From Narthecium ossifragum (lineage: Eukaryota > Streptophyta > Magnoliopsida > Dioscoreales > Nartheciaceae): a stretch of 64,000 nucleotides of DNA. The notes under the pieces were generated by a model. That model had not been told where the DNA came from and made no database searches. It was given only the letters and a program-made list of their open reading frames with translations. Positions 23,215-35,946 of the stretch are shown here, in pieces. The position numbers and the translations under genes were made by a program. Location: NCBI GenBank assembly GCA_963920575.1, contig OY986967.1, positions 26,651,384-26,715,383 of the forward strand, given 5' to 3'. How positions within the stretch are numbered: position 1 is the stretch's first letter; each line of letters opens with the position of its first letter.

Positions 23215-24019
23215 CTTCCACCATCTCTACCACACCATTAGTAGGGTTTTAAAGCTAGCCATTGTGGAATGCAACAAGAGCTTGTGTGGCCCCTTGTCTC
23301 AACTGCCTGTTTTTATAAGGTTGGGTGTGTGACACCTTTAATTCAAAGATACGAAAGGGATGGATACTAATAACTACCTCTTTGACAAAAAAAAAAATGT
23401 GCATTTCGAGTCGTTTTTATCTATTGGGCACCTTTTTTTTCCCGTTTGAGGAGATGAGATTATTATGTATAAGTTGTAGTGCTAAAAGCATTAAATTGGT
23501 CAAATATAAGTCGAGATTCTGCCCAGTATTATAATGTAAATCATCCTTATATGAGGCTATAGTTATAAATGAAATTTTCGTTGTCCTACGTGGCGGGAGA
23601 ATGTCCTAAATGAAGCCTATGTGACTCATATGTGACATGATAATCCTAGGTTGAGGGGGGTTTAGTGAGAGGGAGTTATTGGGTGATTATTAGGGTGAGG
23701 TTGGTGATTACCTAGGATGAGGTTCTACTTGGGGTTTCATATAATAAACACACAACCCCAACGTATAAAACCTCTAACTATATTTAGTGAAATGGTGAAC
23801 AATGTACTTTTACGTAGGTAATTAACAATGGTGTTTCGAATACATATTTACAACTTAGAACCGTCTGATCGAGATCTAGCGGCCATGATGCTCGATCCGT
23901 CAAACTACGTCAACCGTTTGACCAGGTTCAACCTGTTGATAACCACACTCCCGTTTTGTTGTTTTCTACACCCCAATGAGTCAATGACGTCGTCTTATTC
24001 TTTCCATTCCAATGGCCGC
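23215..24019. other. Intergenic, downstream of the aspartic protease gene
   Basis: No gene. At 23580-23760 there is a repeat containing CCTACGTGGC and a G-rich stretch that resembles parts of 17140-17270 and 27660-27830. Confidence 0.4.
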
Positions 24020-24020
24020 C

Positions 24021-24070
24021 GGCCACCCCACACGGCTTAGCCGCAGGCCACCCCACACGGCTTAGCCGCA
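24021..24070. repeat. Exact 25-bp tandem duplication across the protease stop codon
   Basis: GGCCACCCCACACGGCTTAG plus CCGCA is present twice, at 24021-24045 and 24046-24070. The second copy contains the stop codon (TAA, 24062-24064) and the last codons of the protease; the first lies just downstream. Confidence 0.9.
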
Positions 24071-25476
24071 ACCACCGGCGGCGAACCCCAGCTTGGAACT
24101 CGCGACGTCGTACACCACCTTAAACGTCTGGTGCTGCCGGTTTCCGATGATGGCGACCCTGCCGGCCTGCGCGAATGCCAGGCAAGTCGTGCTGCTGTCG
24201 ACGTCGATGAGCACGTTCCTCGCCGGCAGCTTCAGCTCCGCGCCGCCTTGGAAGACCAGCGACACCGGCGGCACAGCGATTCCACTGACGCTCCCCTTGA
24301 AACAGGTGTCGAGAATCGAGTACGACGGCGCGCTGCTGTACTTCGCCAGCGCCGAAGAGATCGCCGAGCTCAACGCATTGTAGACGTCCGACGGAATGCG
24401 CGAGATCACCGTGCCGGAGTCGATGATGGTTGGCGTGCCACTGTACGCCGACGCCGACACACTGAGAGCTTTGCCACCGATCTTTATGGCGACCAGGCGG
24501 ACGAAGTAGAGCGAGTTGTCGAGCGAGTTGGAGACCAGTGGCGTGAAGGCATACTGCGAAGCGTCGTAGTAGCCGATGGAGAGGAATCCGGAGCCGGAGG
24601 TGGTAGGGAGGCAGTAGCCGAAGGAGTAGCCGAACTTGGGGGCGAGCTGAGAGAGGAGAGAGAGCTTGTTCTTGGCGAGGCCCATGAGGCCGTCGGAGCG
24701 GCCGAAGAGGCCCTCGTTGTCCTGGCCGCAGCCGAAGGCAAAGCCGGGGACCTGCGAGGAGCCCACGCTCAGGGTGTCCTTGCTCAAGTAGCCAACGGAG
24801 AAGGAGCCGTCGCCGTAGCTGGCTGTGTAGATGCAGGCGTTCGAGACCGAGCATGCGGAGGGGTTGAGGGTGGCGGCCGCGAGGCTGCTGCACTCCGGCG
24901 CGGAGCAGGAGACGGTGTGGTAGGTGTTGGAGGCTGACGGTCTGAAGACGGGGCCGACCTGGTATTGGAATTTTGAAAGGAATATCAAGCAAGTTTTCCG
25001 TATGCTATATGTCTATATTATGCATGGTTTACTCTGGACGAAGCTTATTTTCAATTGAATTAAGTACGTACCTGAGGATGGCAGGAGACGCGGCAAGGGG
25101 AGCACTGGAGCCAACTGAGGGAGCTGCCAGTGTCGACGACCATCGCATAGGAGGTAGCCGGTGTGCCGAGGCCGATGCGGGTGACATAGTTGCCGACGCC
25201 AATGGACGTGCCGGGGCTGAGCGGGACGGAGACGGACTCCGGCTGGACGTCAAGGGAATTCAATCGGGAGGCGGCGGCGGCGGAGGAGGAGGAGGATGGT
25301 GTCTTGAATATTCGAGAGGTTAAGTGGCGGACGCGAGACTCGTCGTGGTCGAGGACCTCGGAGAAGGATAAGGACGGCAGGGGTGCCGGCGAGCATGGGC
25401 TCCGGGGGTGATGGAGAGTGAAGTGGATGCCGGAGCTGTTGACATGCTGGTGCTCTTCTGGAGAGGCATATAACAT
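24062..25476 (-). CDS. Nepenthesin-type (A1) aspartic protease
   Basis: Endopeptidase of the plant pepsin-like family related to CND41/At5g10770-type proteins, probably secreted or in an organelle. Two exons: 25476-25072 and 24958-24062, joined in phase 0 across a 113-bp intron with GTACGT and ACCAG borders; 433 residues. Both catalytic Asp motifs are present: DTGSS at about residue 115 and DSGT at about 315. Between them are the nepenthesin-type Cys residues (CSPC, SCSAPEC, NACIYTASYGDGS). The end AIIGNRQHQTFKVVYD then LGFAAGGCG is typical and complete. The propeptide part (LHHPRSPCSPAP) is present, but no signal peptide precedes it. The ATG used follows an in-frame TGA by two codons, and a possible acceptor (CCTCTCCAG) lies 5 codons in, so an upstream exon with the signal peptide may exist or be lost. 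The gene is much GC-richer than its surroundings. Confidence 0.88.
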
Positions 25477-25943
25477 ATTTTGTCAAAGAGCAGTGACACT
25501 TAACCAACGGTGTCATGTGCTGTGCTATGCGTGTCTAGAATTTCAATAGAGATCAGTCACATACATAGATATACGTAGATACTTACATATTATACATACA
25601 TACATATATACATATATAAATATATATACGTACATTAACATGCATACATATACACATATATATCTATATAAACATATATAGATAGCCATATGTACATTGA
25701 GTTGATATAAAGACACGTCACGTGATCTGTGATCTGCATGCGCCACAATGGGTTGGGTGGCAGCGGGTTGGGTGGCAGCGGTTAAAAGTCATTTTTTCTT
25801 ATCAAATTCAACTATCTTAATTACTGGATTGCTTTTAGACTTTTTTTAGAAAGGGCAAAGATTCATTGCTATTTGGTAAGATAAGATGGAATACATGACT
25901 GAAGATAAAAGAGACAATAAAGCAAAAGTACTTTTCGCAAAAG

Positions 25944-25970
25944 TTTTTTTTTTTTTTTTTTTTTTTTTTT
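25944..25970. repeat. Poly-T tract
   Basis: 27 consecutive T residues. It could be the tail of a minus-strand retroposed sequence, but no partner structure was recognised. Confidence 0.85.
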
Positions 25971-27564
25971 GTGCATGTCACTAGAAATTTGGTGAAGTTG
26001 TTCTTCTTTAGTTGAGCTGATAATCTTACAAATTAACTTGAGAATTTGACTTGTATCGTCTTGATCAAAACCATCGATTATATACAGAATTTTAAATTTT
26101 GATACCCATTGGAACCCCAAATATTTGATCCTGAGAACCATTTGGTATCATTATATAATTTCTCATGCAAGCGGTTGGTGGTGCTATATGGGCTTAACTA
26201 GTGTTGAGTGGCCAACTGGCCAATATAAGATGGAGATGGAAACAATGGTGGTTGGGACTGGGAGCCACCACTTTGTTTCACAAAGGCTTTTATAAGATAA
26301 AGGAGGAGACTACATGGTCTTGCTCTTTGACAAGATGATGAGTTTCTCTTTTGTCTAATTTAGGTAATAGGATGGCTCCTAGATATATAGGGCTGCCAAC
26401 CTTGTTGAGCTTCAATTTATTCAATCAAATAAACCCAAAAAGAAACTTGAGATAAAAGGGAAAAATATTGATTCTAAGCTAATTGATTCGTGCAATTTTT
26501 TTTTTTCCCTTCAATTAGTTGAGCTTCAATAATCTCTAAATTAATTGCTGATCAGCTTACAATTCTAATATCCGAAAAGCAGTAAAGTTTAGACAGAACT
26601 ATTCCTCTTCAAAATTAAAAAAAAAACTCTGATTTCCTTCTTTCTAGTGTACTCTATAATTATAAATTATGTTAAGTTCTCTTAAGTAGGTAGTATCACC
26701 CATTTTAAGTAGAGAAATAACACAAAAATGGAATAATTTCAGAACTAGTGATCAGTAACTTCAATTACATCATCCCAAAATGAAAACAAGAAATAACAAA
26801 ATTAACCCTCTAGAGATTTCTCTCAAAGAAGAAATAACACCATAAATGAAACAAAAAAAATCATGGTCAATTGGATTCGAAGAGCTAAATAAACTCATGT
26901 TTCAGCTCTCTAAAGGAGAATCCAGTACTGAGAAAAAGAGAAGATTACCATGTAACTTGGAAGAGCAGGAGCTGATAGGAACCTCCCTGATAGGAGACAC
27001 TCCTATGAACAAAAGAGAGAGCACACCAACAAAAAGAGCTAACCCCATATCTCAGACACTCCTTTGTAGATCAGCACTCCTTGCTTTCCTCTCCAATGGT
27101 TACCCTCCTTTTATAGAGATTCCAATTGCATTTCACTCACTTCCTCTCTCAGCCATTGCTATCATCTTCAATTCTCAAAAAGAAAATGGTTGGTGAAACC
27201 TCTCATTATAATATAAAATTTTGTTAAGATAGTGACATTATTATATAATTATATAATTTTTAAGACAAGGTTTGATAAATATGATTCACTTAAGAAATCT
27301 TTTAGGAAGCCCACAAGATTCCTTTATGGTGAGAGTACTGAAGAAGAAATCTAATGGTGAAGTTATTTGTCAAATGACAAACTAATCAGAGTCATCTACT
27401 TGCTATACTCAATAAATTGGGAAATTAATGCATCCCATCCACCTATACTCTTTAGATAGGTTTATACAATTAAATGGGTCACATCCAAAGGGCCAAATTG
27501 ATCACGGGATTATTTTGTGGATCCAACCAACTAATGTTGATGTTGGGTGGCCTTCAATCATCTA

Positions 27565-27566
<2 letters not shown>

Positions 27567-27600
<34 letters not shown>
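27567..27600. repeat. (AT)n microsatellite
   Basis: Uninterrupted AT dinucleotides, about 34 bp. Confidence 0.9.
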
Positions 27601-27602
<2 letters not shown>

Positions 27603-28300
27603 AAGTAACTTCTTTGTTTGTATATCATCCTTATATAACAGGATGGTTAAGAAGTTAATTTTTGGTTTGTCCTACCTGACGTCCTACGTGACAGATATAT
27701 CATATGTGGCTGCTGATGTGGAGGGATAATAGTGGGGGAGGGGGGAGTTAGGAGGGGTTAGTGGGGAGTTATGAGGGGAGATGGTGGTTACCCTGCCAAG
27801 TGACAGGGGACCCCACTAGTATACATATATTATCTCATCTTAATTTCTTGATGTGAGACTTGACTGATATAGTTTTGGCTGATAGCAGAGGCTGTAATTG
27901 TTCTTAAAATGTATTAGAGATTCCTTGAACTATGAAGAATTGAAAAGTTTCTAAAGTTGTATGAAAATTTCAATTGAAAGGACATAGTACAGTACCACTA
28001 TTAAGGACACATGCATTAGTTCAAGCCATTGCATGGATTTTTGACATTGCTATGATTCTGATATTTATTTTACGTGCACGACAAGAGAAAGGGAGAAATT
28101 TCCTTAAATTTAGGACGGCGGATGGTACGTCAGTTGTCACTGAAAAAATCAGAATCAAACACTCAATGAAAGACGAAGAAGAAGGAGGAGAAAGAAGAAG
28201 AAGAAGAAGACTACACAGTTGGATTTTTTTTTTGTAAAGCGAGATGCCACCAACCATGTGACATGTTTGTTGCTAATGGATAGTTTTCATATTTTTTCTT

Positions 28301-31300
28301 ATGGCAATGTTCTATGATTGATAATTAAGTATGATCAATTTTCAACATGAATTACTATTAAGAACTTGACCATTAAAGACTCATGCTTTTCAGATTAGAG
28401 GAGTTGTGGATTCGTAACGAAACATCGATGCCAGATTTTTGTTGACTAAATTCAATAATTTTATCACCTTTTGGCATCCATGTTTTCATTAGAATCTGTA
28501 AAAAAAACAATAGCATATGAATATGTGAGATACTGTTACATTACATCACTATGATGTAGATGTGGTCCTCAGAGAATACTGATTACTTGGGCTACTGCTT
28601 GAGTACACACAAGAAACAGATCATTTTTTTAAAACATAAAAACAACTCTTAATTAGAGGCTGTCATGCTGTATATGCTTTTCTATGAATCTATGATGATG
28701 CTATTTCTGGCGGATTTCACATTTGGAACAGAAATGAGTAATTCACGCATGTATTCGAATCATATAAACTCACCCAAAAAGTATTGAGTCACCCTCTTTC
28801 TATTGTTTAAGCTTTTGAATTTAGAGTAAATTGTTATCGGAGCAGAGGTTTTGAGTTTAAACCTTGGTTCTCTCCTCTAAGTTGGCCTCAGTCGCTCTTT
28901 AAATCCAATATTTCCGTCTCATGTCAGCATCCAGAAATGCATTTCTTCAAAAGCACATGCAAACATACAGCTCATTCTTCTCATTCATAATGAAAACTAG
29001 GAGTTCCTTTTTTTGATTAGGTTCGCAAAGTGGGTTACCTTCCTTCTGAGATTCTTCAGACCAAGTAACTAAAGAAATAGGCATAGTTCTTTCTTTCCTT
29101 CAGATTTGCTTCTAAGTTCTAATCATCCAGTCATCATGTCCACGGGCCCCTCCAATAATTCTCTTGTGGCAGGTTTCTACCTTCAGAAACCTATCACTTA
29201 TCAAATAATTTAATAAGCAATCAATCATTATCTGCTAAAAGATTCCAACTCAAACTAATTGTTGGCAAGAAAATAAAATTTCCAGAATAATAGTGGGTCT
29301 ACTCTAAACTGATGAAACACCAAGCAAAGCATCAACAGTTCCATAATGGCAAGGAGCAAAAAGAGAAGACAGTGGCCATTTTGTAGGGATATTGCGAGTC
29401 ACATCAATCGCCTATCGAAGAATATAATCAGTTACCCATCATTTTTCCATGGAAATGACTCAGCAGCGTCTGTTTAGCAACTAGAACTCACCAATTGATT
29501 TTTTTTCTTCAGATGAACTATGAGCTGGTGCCAAAAGGAACCCACAAGGGATACAGTTTTTAAAAGAGTGCCGTAACGAAACAGAACTGGTTCTGTTAGA
29601 AAACGATAGGATGGAATGAATTATTAGAATCACAAGCTGCAGTAAGAGATAAGAGATTTAGAGGCAATGATGTTTTTAAGATACTGTTATGAAAGCTAGA
29701 AAATACCTTTGAGGCAGGCATTTCAGCAGAAGTGAAGAACTCAGATAGTGAATTCTGAATTCACAGTGAAGTGTCACTGTTTAATGGCAATTGTAAGATT
29801 TATTATTGACCTCCAGTAGCTTTACTGATGGTGTCTGCATTGATTGTTGGTAGTGACTTGTGTTGTCTCATGCTTATGTCTCTATCTTAATGCATTCTTT
29901 CTAGTTGAGAGTACATCTATAATGAGATTCTAAGGAGCGCTATTCAAGTTTGCTAAGAAACAAATGAAAATGGAGAGAGAAAACAGAACTTATGGTAGAG
30001 CCTGTCCTTGCCCTTGTGGTGGTGTTGTACGACCAAGATATCTTGATTGTAATTTAGAATGCTGTGGATGAGAACAAGAGAAATGAGAAATTTGCTGAAT
30101 TAGATCGGAAGAGATGAGGCCTATAAGAATGAAACCAAACAGCTATGACAAATGAATCAGCTGGAAGAACTTCGATCTTTTCAGGGAAAACCATGAATTT
30201 GGTATCATTGATATGCCTGCCTTCTATCATGCAGGGTGTTAGAAATGAATCAAAAATCTGAACATACTCTTAACTCATTCTTGAAAATCCATGATCGTGG
30301 ATTTTTTTCACAATTATATGACTGGCAGCTTCAATTTATAATTTCTGAACCTGAAAGCTCCTTCAAGGGCAATGAAAAAAACGAACCTTAAAGAGAAGAA
30401 AGCCACAACTGTTACGTATGGAACCCATAGACTTATGTCATGCAGAAGCTAGGATCAGCAACGATGTATTTCCTCAAGAGTGATCTTCTCATGTTAAATT
30501 TCACCAATTTCTGCGAAAATCTCAAGTGAAATGACTTACATGGTTCATCATGAAGCTGATGCCCTCCGAAAGAAAACTTACCCACGCTTAACTTGATAAA
30601 AGGATCTCAGGAACTCAATTCATCCTTGGCTGCTACTTCGCAGCATTTCCACAGGGGTACAATTATGGATCTCCTGAAAAGTACAGCTGACCAACATTCC
30701 AGACAAAAGCATAGGTGAAGCACTTACATCATGACACTATAGAAAGCAGATCACCTTTTGTTGTACACGTCCATCACTGTTTCCTTTTTTTGCAATGGAT
30801 GAGATTGGCTCAAATCGAAGAGCATTAAATCCATGTTAACCAAGCTGCAGGTACAATCCCAGAAACCATTTCTTTCCTGTTCTTATAATAGCTAACAAGC
30901 ATGAGATCAGATATTCGCATAACAAGCATGAAATCATTTGATCATGAATGGAAAAGGAAGTACAGGTTTGCAATCAGATCGGTGCAGTTCTTAATCCATC
31001 AAAAACACATCCATCACCTGGGTCTCTGTGATTTCCTAAACTGATCTAAACCCCTTTCCTTCTCCTAACAAGCAAAATTCCAATCAAGTTCCTTTTTTCT
31101 TTGCATTACCTGCTGAAACAGGCATTTCTCACCTTTTAACACTTTTTTCTTTTGATCTCGACAATGCAACCACTTGTCATGGCCAGTATGTGTCCAAAGC
31201 TAACAAATCAATTGCCATTTGAACAAACCTTTACGTGATGATGGTTGAGATGGTGCAAAGGTTGATCAATCCTCATGCAGTCATACTCAAGGTAGTCCCC

Positions 31301-31929
31301 ACAAGATTGGAGTCACGTTACCTTAAATGAGGTTCTAGCCACGAGTTAAATAGTCAATAGTAAGCTTCACCGCATGCAGGAAAGACTGATGGGACTTTCT
31401 GAATCTTTTCACAATGGAACTCTCGTGACGCACGTACCATCAAGTGAAGATAAATGTCTATATGCATCTGAACGAGCTAACAACATGGAGATTCAAAAGG
31501 TTCGTTGTCACGAAAACAAGTCAATTCATGGAGCAGGACCAAGAAAAAATATATAGTTTCCCCTCCCCTAGAATGGTGACATTACAAACAGTGGTTCATA
31601 CAACATGATTCAACTATATAGGATGAAAGGAAACTAATCAATTTTGGGTGATTGGATTAAACATGATACAATTGACTGAGGCCAGATCTAGTCAGCTCAC
31701 ATTAGCAAAAAACATTGTCTCTTATACAGCGATCATAGATGCCGCTGACACTTTCCATATGACATCGGCTAAATTAGTCTCAGCTTGACCAGGTATCATC
31801 AACCTCCTATGTCCAATAGGGCCTTTCAAAGAGCTCAGAAAGATCCATTATGCAAGAAACATAACTAGGAAGGTCTCAATTATTTCTCGCAAGAAATGCT
31901 TTTCAGTATTGACAGAGGCAGTTTCTTCA
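28301..31929. other. Intergenic DNA, no gene seen
   Basis: About 3.6 kb with no long frame and no family resemblance on either strand. The composition is less AT-rich than the transposon areas and resembles introns or untranslated DNA, so a non-coding transcript or the 3' region of the next gene is possible but unsupported. Confidence 0.4.
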
Positions 31930-34900
31930 TCATCTGAAAGGTGGGAGAATTCTCCTCCTGCGCTTTGGAGTTTCCCTTTTCACGTACATTTTCTCCACTT
32001 CATTCAAAGCACGGCTTGAGCCATCTGGTAAGCTCACAAACTTCAACCCACCACCCGATCCACGCTTGTCACGAGGCCCCAGCTTCTCAACGGTGAAGTT
32101 CCATCCTTCAGAAGATCTCCTTCTGCTATATTTGTGGCATTTCACTTCCCCAGCCACCTGGAGAAAGAACATGAACAGTATTAGCTGCATCCAGATCAGA
32201 CCTTCAAACAAATGGGCACAAAGAGACAGAATTTAGTTTGTTTGTTCAGGGTAATTTAAACTTGAGTAAATGTTCTCCGATCTGAAAGAGAATTGGTGTT
32301 CTTCCTTTCTCTTCTGTGCCCAACTCAGAAGTTGAAAGAGTTATACTATTGGCACAACATTTGAGAGGCTGCTTTTTTATATGTATACCATAGAGGTGGC
32401 TACAGAATCAAGATGTAGAATAAATGCATGCGGATAGCAATCACCTTTTTCTTGTTGAACTCTAGCTTTTGAACAAATTCTTCATACAGCATCTGGTCTT
32501 CCTTCATCGAGATCTCATAGAGAATCTCATCGGGATCTCTAGTAGTACCATCCCAGCCCTCCGGCATCACTTTGAAGTCTGGTTTGTAGGGCAGAGAGGC
32601 TACATGAAATTCCCTGTCATGGGAATTGAAAAATCTGCAAAACGAAAGAAACACGTGGGTAAACATTGGCTTAAAATATGAAGGACTCAATCAAGAGACC
32701 TGGTAATTCAAACGATAAATCTTAGATCAATAAGCAAAAATGACAATATTTTTATGATTCCCACATGAAGAGGGGGTAGATGACCATCAATTCATAGCCA
32801 TCCCGAATTTCATAGCCAACAGCTATTATATCACCACAGAAGGCAGCAGATCACCGGGAATTCAATGAAAAAATACATCTGTCCAGTTGATGGATGTGTC
32901 CTTCGTGTAGTGCATGAACCATATGACAAGAACTATATGGAATGAGAATCCAAGAACAGCAACTATTGACTATAGTCTTCAAATTGAGAGCCAATCCACA
33001 AACTAGTAGAAGCCCATTCCTTATAAGGCAATGAATATAAGATTGCTCACATCACAATGCCTAGAAAGAGAAAAGGCAAAGGTATACTACAAGAACCTGC
33101 AAGAAAAAAGACCCTGTAACACAATAATGCCAGGAAGGTAAGAAAAAAGTGTCTGGAACAAATAAATAGCCTCATGTAGCCACATGTTTCCATATTAGGT
33201 TTTTCTCTCAAGAATCCCCCCTTTCCATTTTCTTAAAAGACACCAAAGAGGCAAGTAGGAAGAAATTCGAAGCCTAAAGTTCCAGTTGTTGAAAATTAGA
33301 AAATCATCAGAGCTGTGGCAGAAGGAAATAATAACACTAATGCGAAGATCCAAAGGGGTCTAAGTAAATCGACTGATGAATGGAAACATGCAGTTGTAGG
33401 CAAAATCAATGGTGTCCTCTGATCGATAGCTAACAATAAGTTAATATCTATAACTGCAGCCACCTCATTTAAACATAACGCACGCCTCCCAATGACCAGG
33501 ACCCAACCTTTTAATCATTTGCAAAATGTAATCAAGTCTGTGTTATAGGACTGTACTAAATAAAACATTGCGTAACATGACGATTAATCCAGAAAGAAGG
33601 AAAGCATTGGCAAGAGAACAATGCAGGGTAATTAGCATTCCAATAATCTAATCATCCCAAATTCATCAAAGACAGCATTAGTCATTTGGTTGCGATCAGA
33701 TGGCGGCCAACTTTATCAACGAATGGAACTAAGATTGGGGATCAGATTGCTGCAGATTAGCAAATTGTATAACAATTGAAATAAGATCCAACTCGAATAA
33801 ATATGACTACAAAAAATGATAACAAAGTAATGGTTGTGGTAGCAAATAGAAAGAAAACTATTCAAATGTCGACACAAACTGTGAGCCGCTAAATGTAAAC
33901 GAAGTTAACCTGAGTCAAAACCTTCCACACCAAATTCGAGTTTAGTTGATTTTACCAATACTTATCCCCTTCTCAACTATATTCATGATTCAAAGAGGTT
34001 GCACTGAGGGTTTGAGTGCAATGGCAACTAGCCAAGTATCAAGAGATGAAGAGAAAAAGACATCAAAAGAAAAGAAAAAAACAGAGAGGTCCTAAATCTT
34101 TGGGCACGTTATTCTGCTTCGGATTATCAGTCCGCCTACATGATATCCAACCCTGTGTCATCATCTGCCATGCAAGAAAAGTTGCTCCCAGCGACCATAG
34201 ACATGCTATAAACTTCTCATAAGGACTCGCATCTCACCAAACTGATAATCTTGATTAGTCAAAACCCCAAGGGCATGCCAATACGACGTAACAATAATCC
34301 AGAATGGATGAAAAACTACTCGTTTCAAAGTTATAGTCCAATTTTCTCAAAAAAACTCCACCCAGATAAACTCTACTGTTTGACCTAAAACGCTTCCTCT
34401 ATACAACTGCTCTTAACAAGTAACAAGACGACCTTAACTGTTGCCTAACTTCTGTCGTCATTAGCCAAATAGGGACTGATTTATTTCCACTATCAACCTA
34501 TCGATTGTACGAAAAACATCAGCATATGAGTTTGGAGGAGATAATATGACCCTAGCGAATAACAAAGTGCAGATCCCTCTTCCTTAGCAGACCCTTTCAT
34601 CACAATCAAATGATCTGCATTCTTGGATTATTATCTTGAACAAAATTATGAAAATGCATTTGATCAAATGTGACGCTTTACCTTGATCACTGTTTGCTTC
34701 ACTAACATCACCGGAACAAAATCTGATAAGCTTGTTAAGCCACAACTTTGTATCAAATATCAGCAACAACATGGAATACTTACCTATCTAACAATGAGAC
34801 AGAGACATGACCTCAAGTGGGTGGCAAAAAGAACATGCATCAATTCAAGTGAATTGCACATCATAGCCCATATCACAGTTATCCTCGAATATTCAAGGGA

Positions 34901-35946
34901 AAATATCCCCGTCGTAATAGCAGATGCATCTTGGCCAGAAAGAGTGGCTCAATGTTACATTTCTAAATCTTGATCATCCCTTGTTTCCGCCATTGTTCTT
35001 ACCCACCGCCCATCCTCCGGGCCAAGAACGCAATTATTCCCATTGCAGGAAATGGATTAAAACCATCACATAGAAACTTCCATCATAAAGTAATCACCGA
35101 AAGCTAATCTCACAACCTGAAGAAGACTTGCCCCAATAAAACTATGATCAAGAAAACTAAAAAATGGCTTTGTGTGCTTACTCCGGGAAGTTATCAAGCA
35201 AGATCTCGACCTGAAGAAGACTTACCCCAATAAAACTATGATCAAGAAAACTAAAAAACGGCTTTGTGCGCTTACTCAGGGAAGTTATCAAGCAAGATCT
35301 CGACAGAGTCATCCAGAGGCTTGCCCAACTTCTTCTCCTCCTCCTCCTCCATCTCCTTGAGCCACAGGATAGCATGCACCCTCTGCTGCATAACTCTAAA
35401 GTCCTTCGCCAACCTCTCCACCGTGTAGGTCGCTGGGTCCTCCTTATGAAGCCGGTACATCTCGGCCTTCTCCGAGTCCTTGAGGTACGACCCACGCGCC
35501 CCGGGCTCCCTAACCTGCTTCAGTAACCTATAAGTCTCTAACATCCTTTCCTTCCACCCATCCACGAACTCCTTACTCTCCCTGTTGTCCTTCTCCAGCG
35601 CCCTTATTATATCCTCCTCCTCGTCCATCGCCGCCGCCTCCGCCCTGGCCTCGGTGGCGGCACTGCCCTCGGGAGGGACCTGACGCCCCACGGCCTGACC
35701 ATCGAAATGGTCCTTCGTTATCCCCGTCGACCAGGAGGAACTGTCGCCCCAGTCGAGGTCGGGTACGACTCCTCCACCTCCGCTGCCGTCCCATGCATCA
35801 TCCTTATTTCCCCCGCCATCGCCGCCGGTCCAGCCGCCGGAGGAGAAGAACGCGGACTGGATATGGGGACTGGGGTTGGCAACCCGAGAGATGGGAAATC
35901 TAGTGGAGAGGTGGCGACGGAGGAGGGATCGGATCGTTGTGAACAT
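31930..35946 (-). CDS. Predicted mitochondrial protein, possibly a mitoribosomal small-subunit component
   Basis: Three exons: 35946-35276, 32634-32445 and 32157-31930, joined in frame (phases 2 and 0) with GTAAGC and GTGATT donors and TTGCAG and CTCCAG acceptors; 362 residues. The N-terminus MFTTIRSLLRRHLSTRFPIS is rich in Arg/Ser and lacks acids, a mitochondrial targeting sequence. A Gly/Asp/Ser-rich linker follows, then a helical part with TVERLAKDFRVMQQRVHAIL, a helix-turn-helix-like motif seen in Bot1p/mS45-type mitoribosomal proteins. Next come SHDREFHVASLPYKPDFKVM and a conserved acidic/basic middle, and a Lys/Arg-rich end KRETPKRRRRILPPFR. The family assignment is from memory and tentative; the gene model is firm because all three exons keep one frame and read as conserved protein. 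The first intron is 2.6 kb. A 94-bp tandem duplication covers the end of exon 1 and its donor. Confidence 0.8.
35115..35302. repeat. 94-bp tandem duplication including a splice donor
   Basis: Units 35115-35208 and 35209-35302, beginning ACCTGAAGAAGACTT and ending AAGCAAGATCTCG, differ at about four bases. The right unit holds the last coding bases of exon 1 and the donor (GAGTAAGC on the minus strand) of the mitochondrial protein gene. The left unit is a copy lying in the intron, with its own intact GAGTAAGC. Confidence 0.9.

Larger units (their letters stand above)
25477..28300. other. Intergenic DNA with simple repeats
   Basis: Upstream of the protease. Holds ATAC/ATAT-rich sequence (25555-25690), a T tract (25944-25970), an (AT)n run (27567-27600) and a G-rich repeat (27660-27830) ending GGGGACCCCACTAGTATA. 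No convincing exon for the protease signal peptide was found here. Confidence 0.4.

Noticed and set aside
24093..24992. Long open frames overlapping the aspartic protease exon on both strands (up to 290 codons)
   Set aside because: Shadows of a GC-rich exon; Arg/Gly/Leu-rich translations without family features.
25543..25746. Minus frame (YICLYRYICVYVCMLMYVYI) considered as the missing signal peptide exon of the protease
   Set aside because: It is a translation of ATAC/ATAT-rich sequence and does not join the protease in a convincing way.
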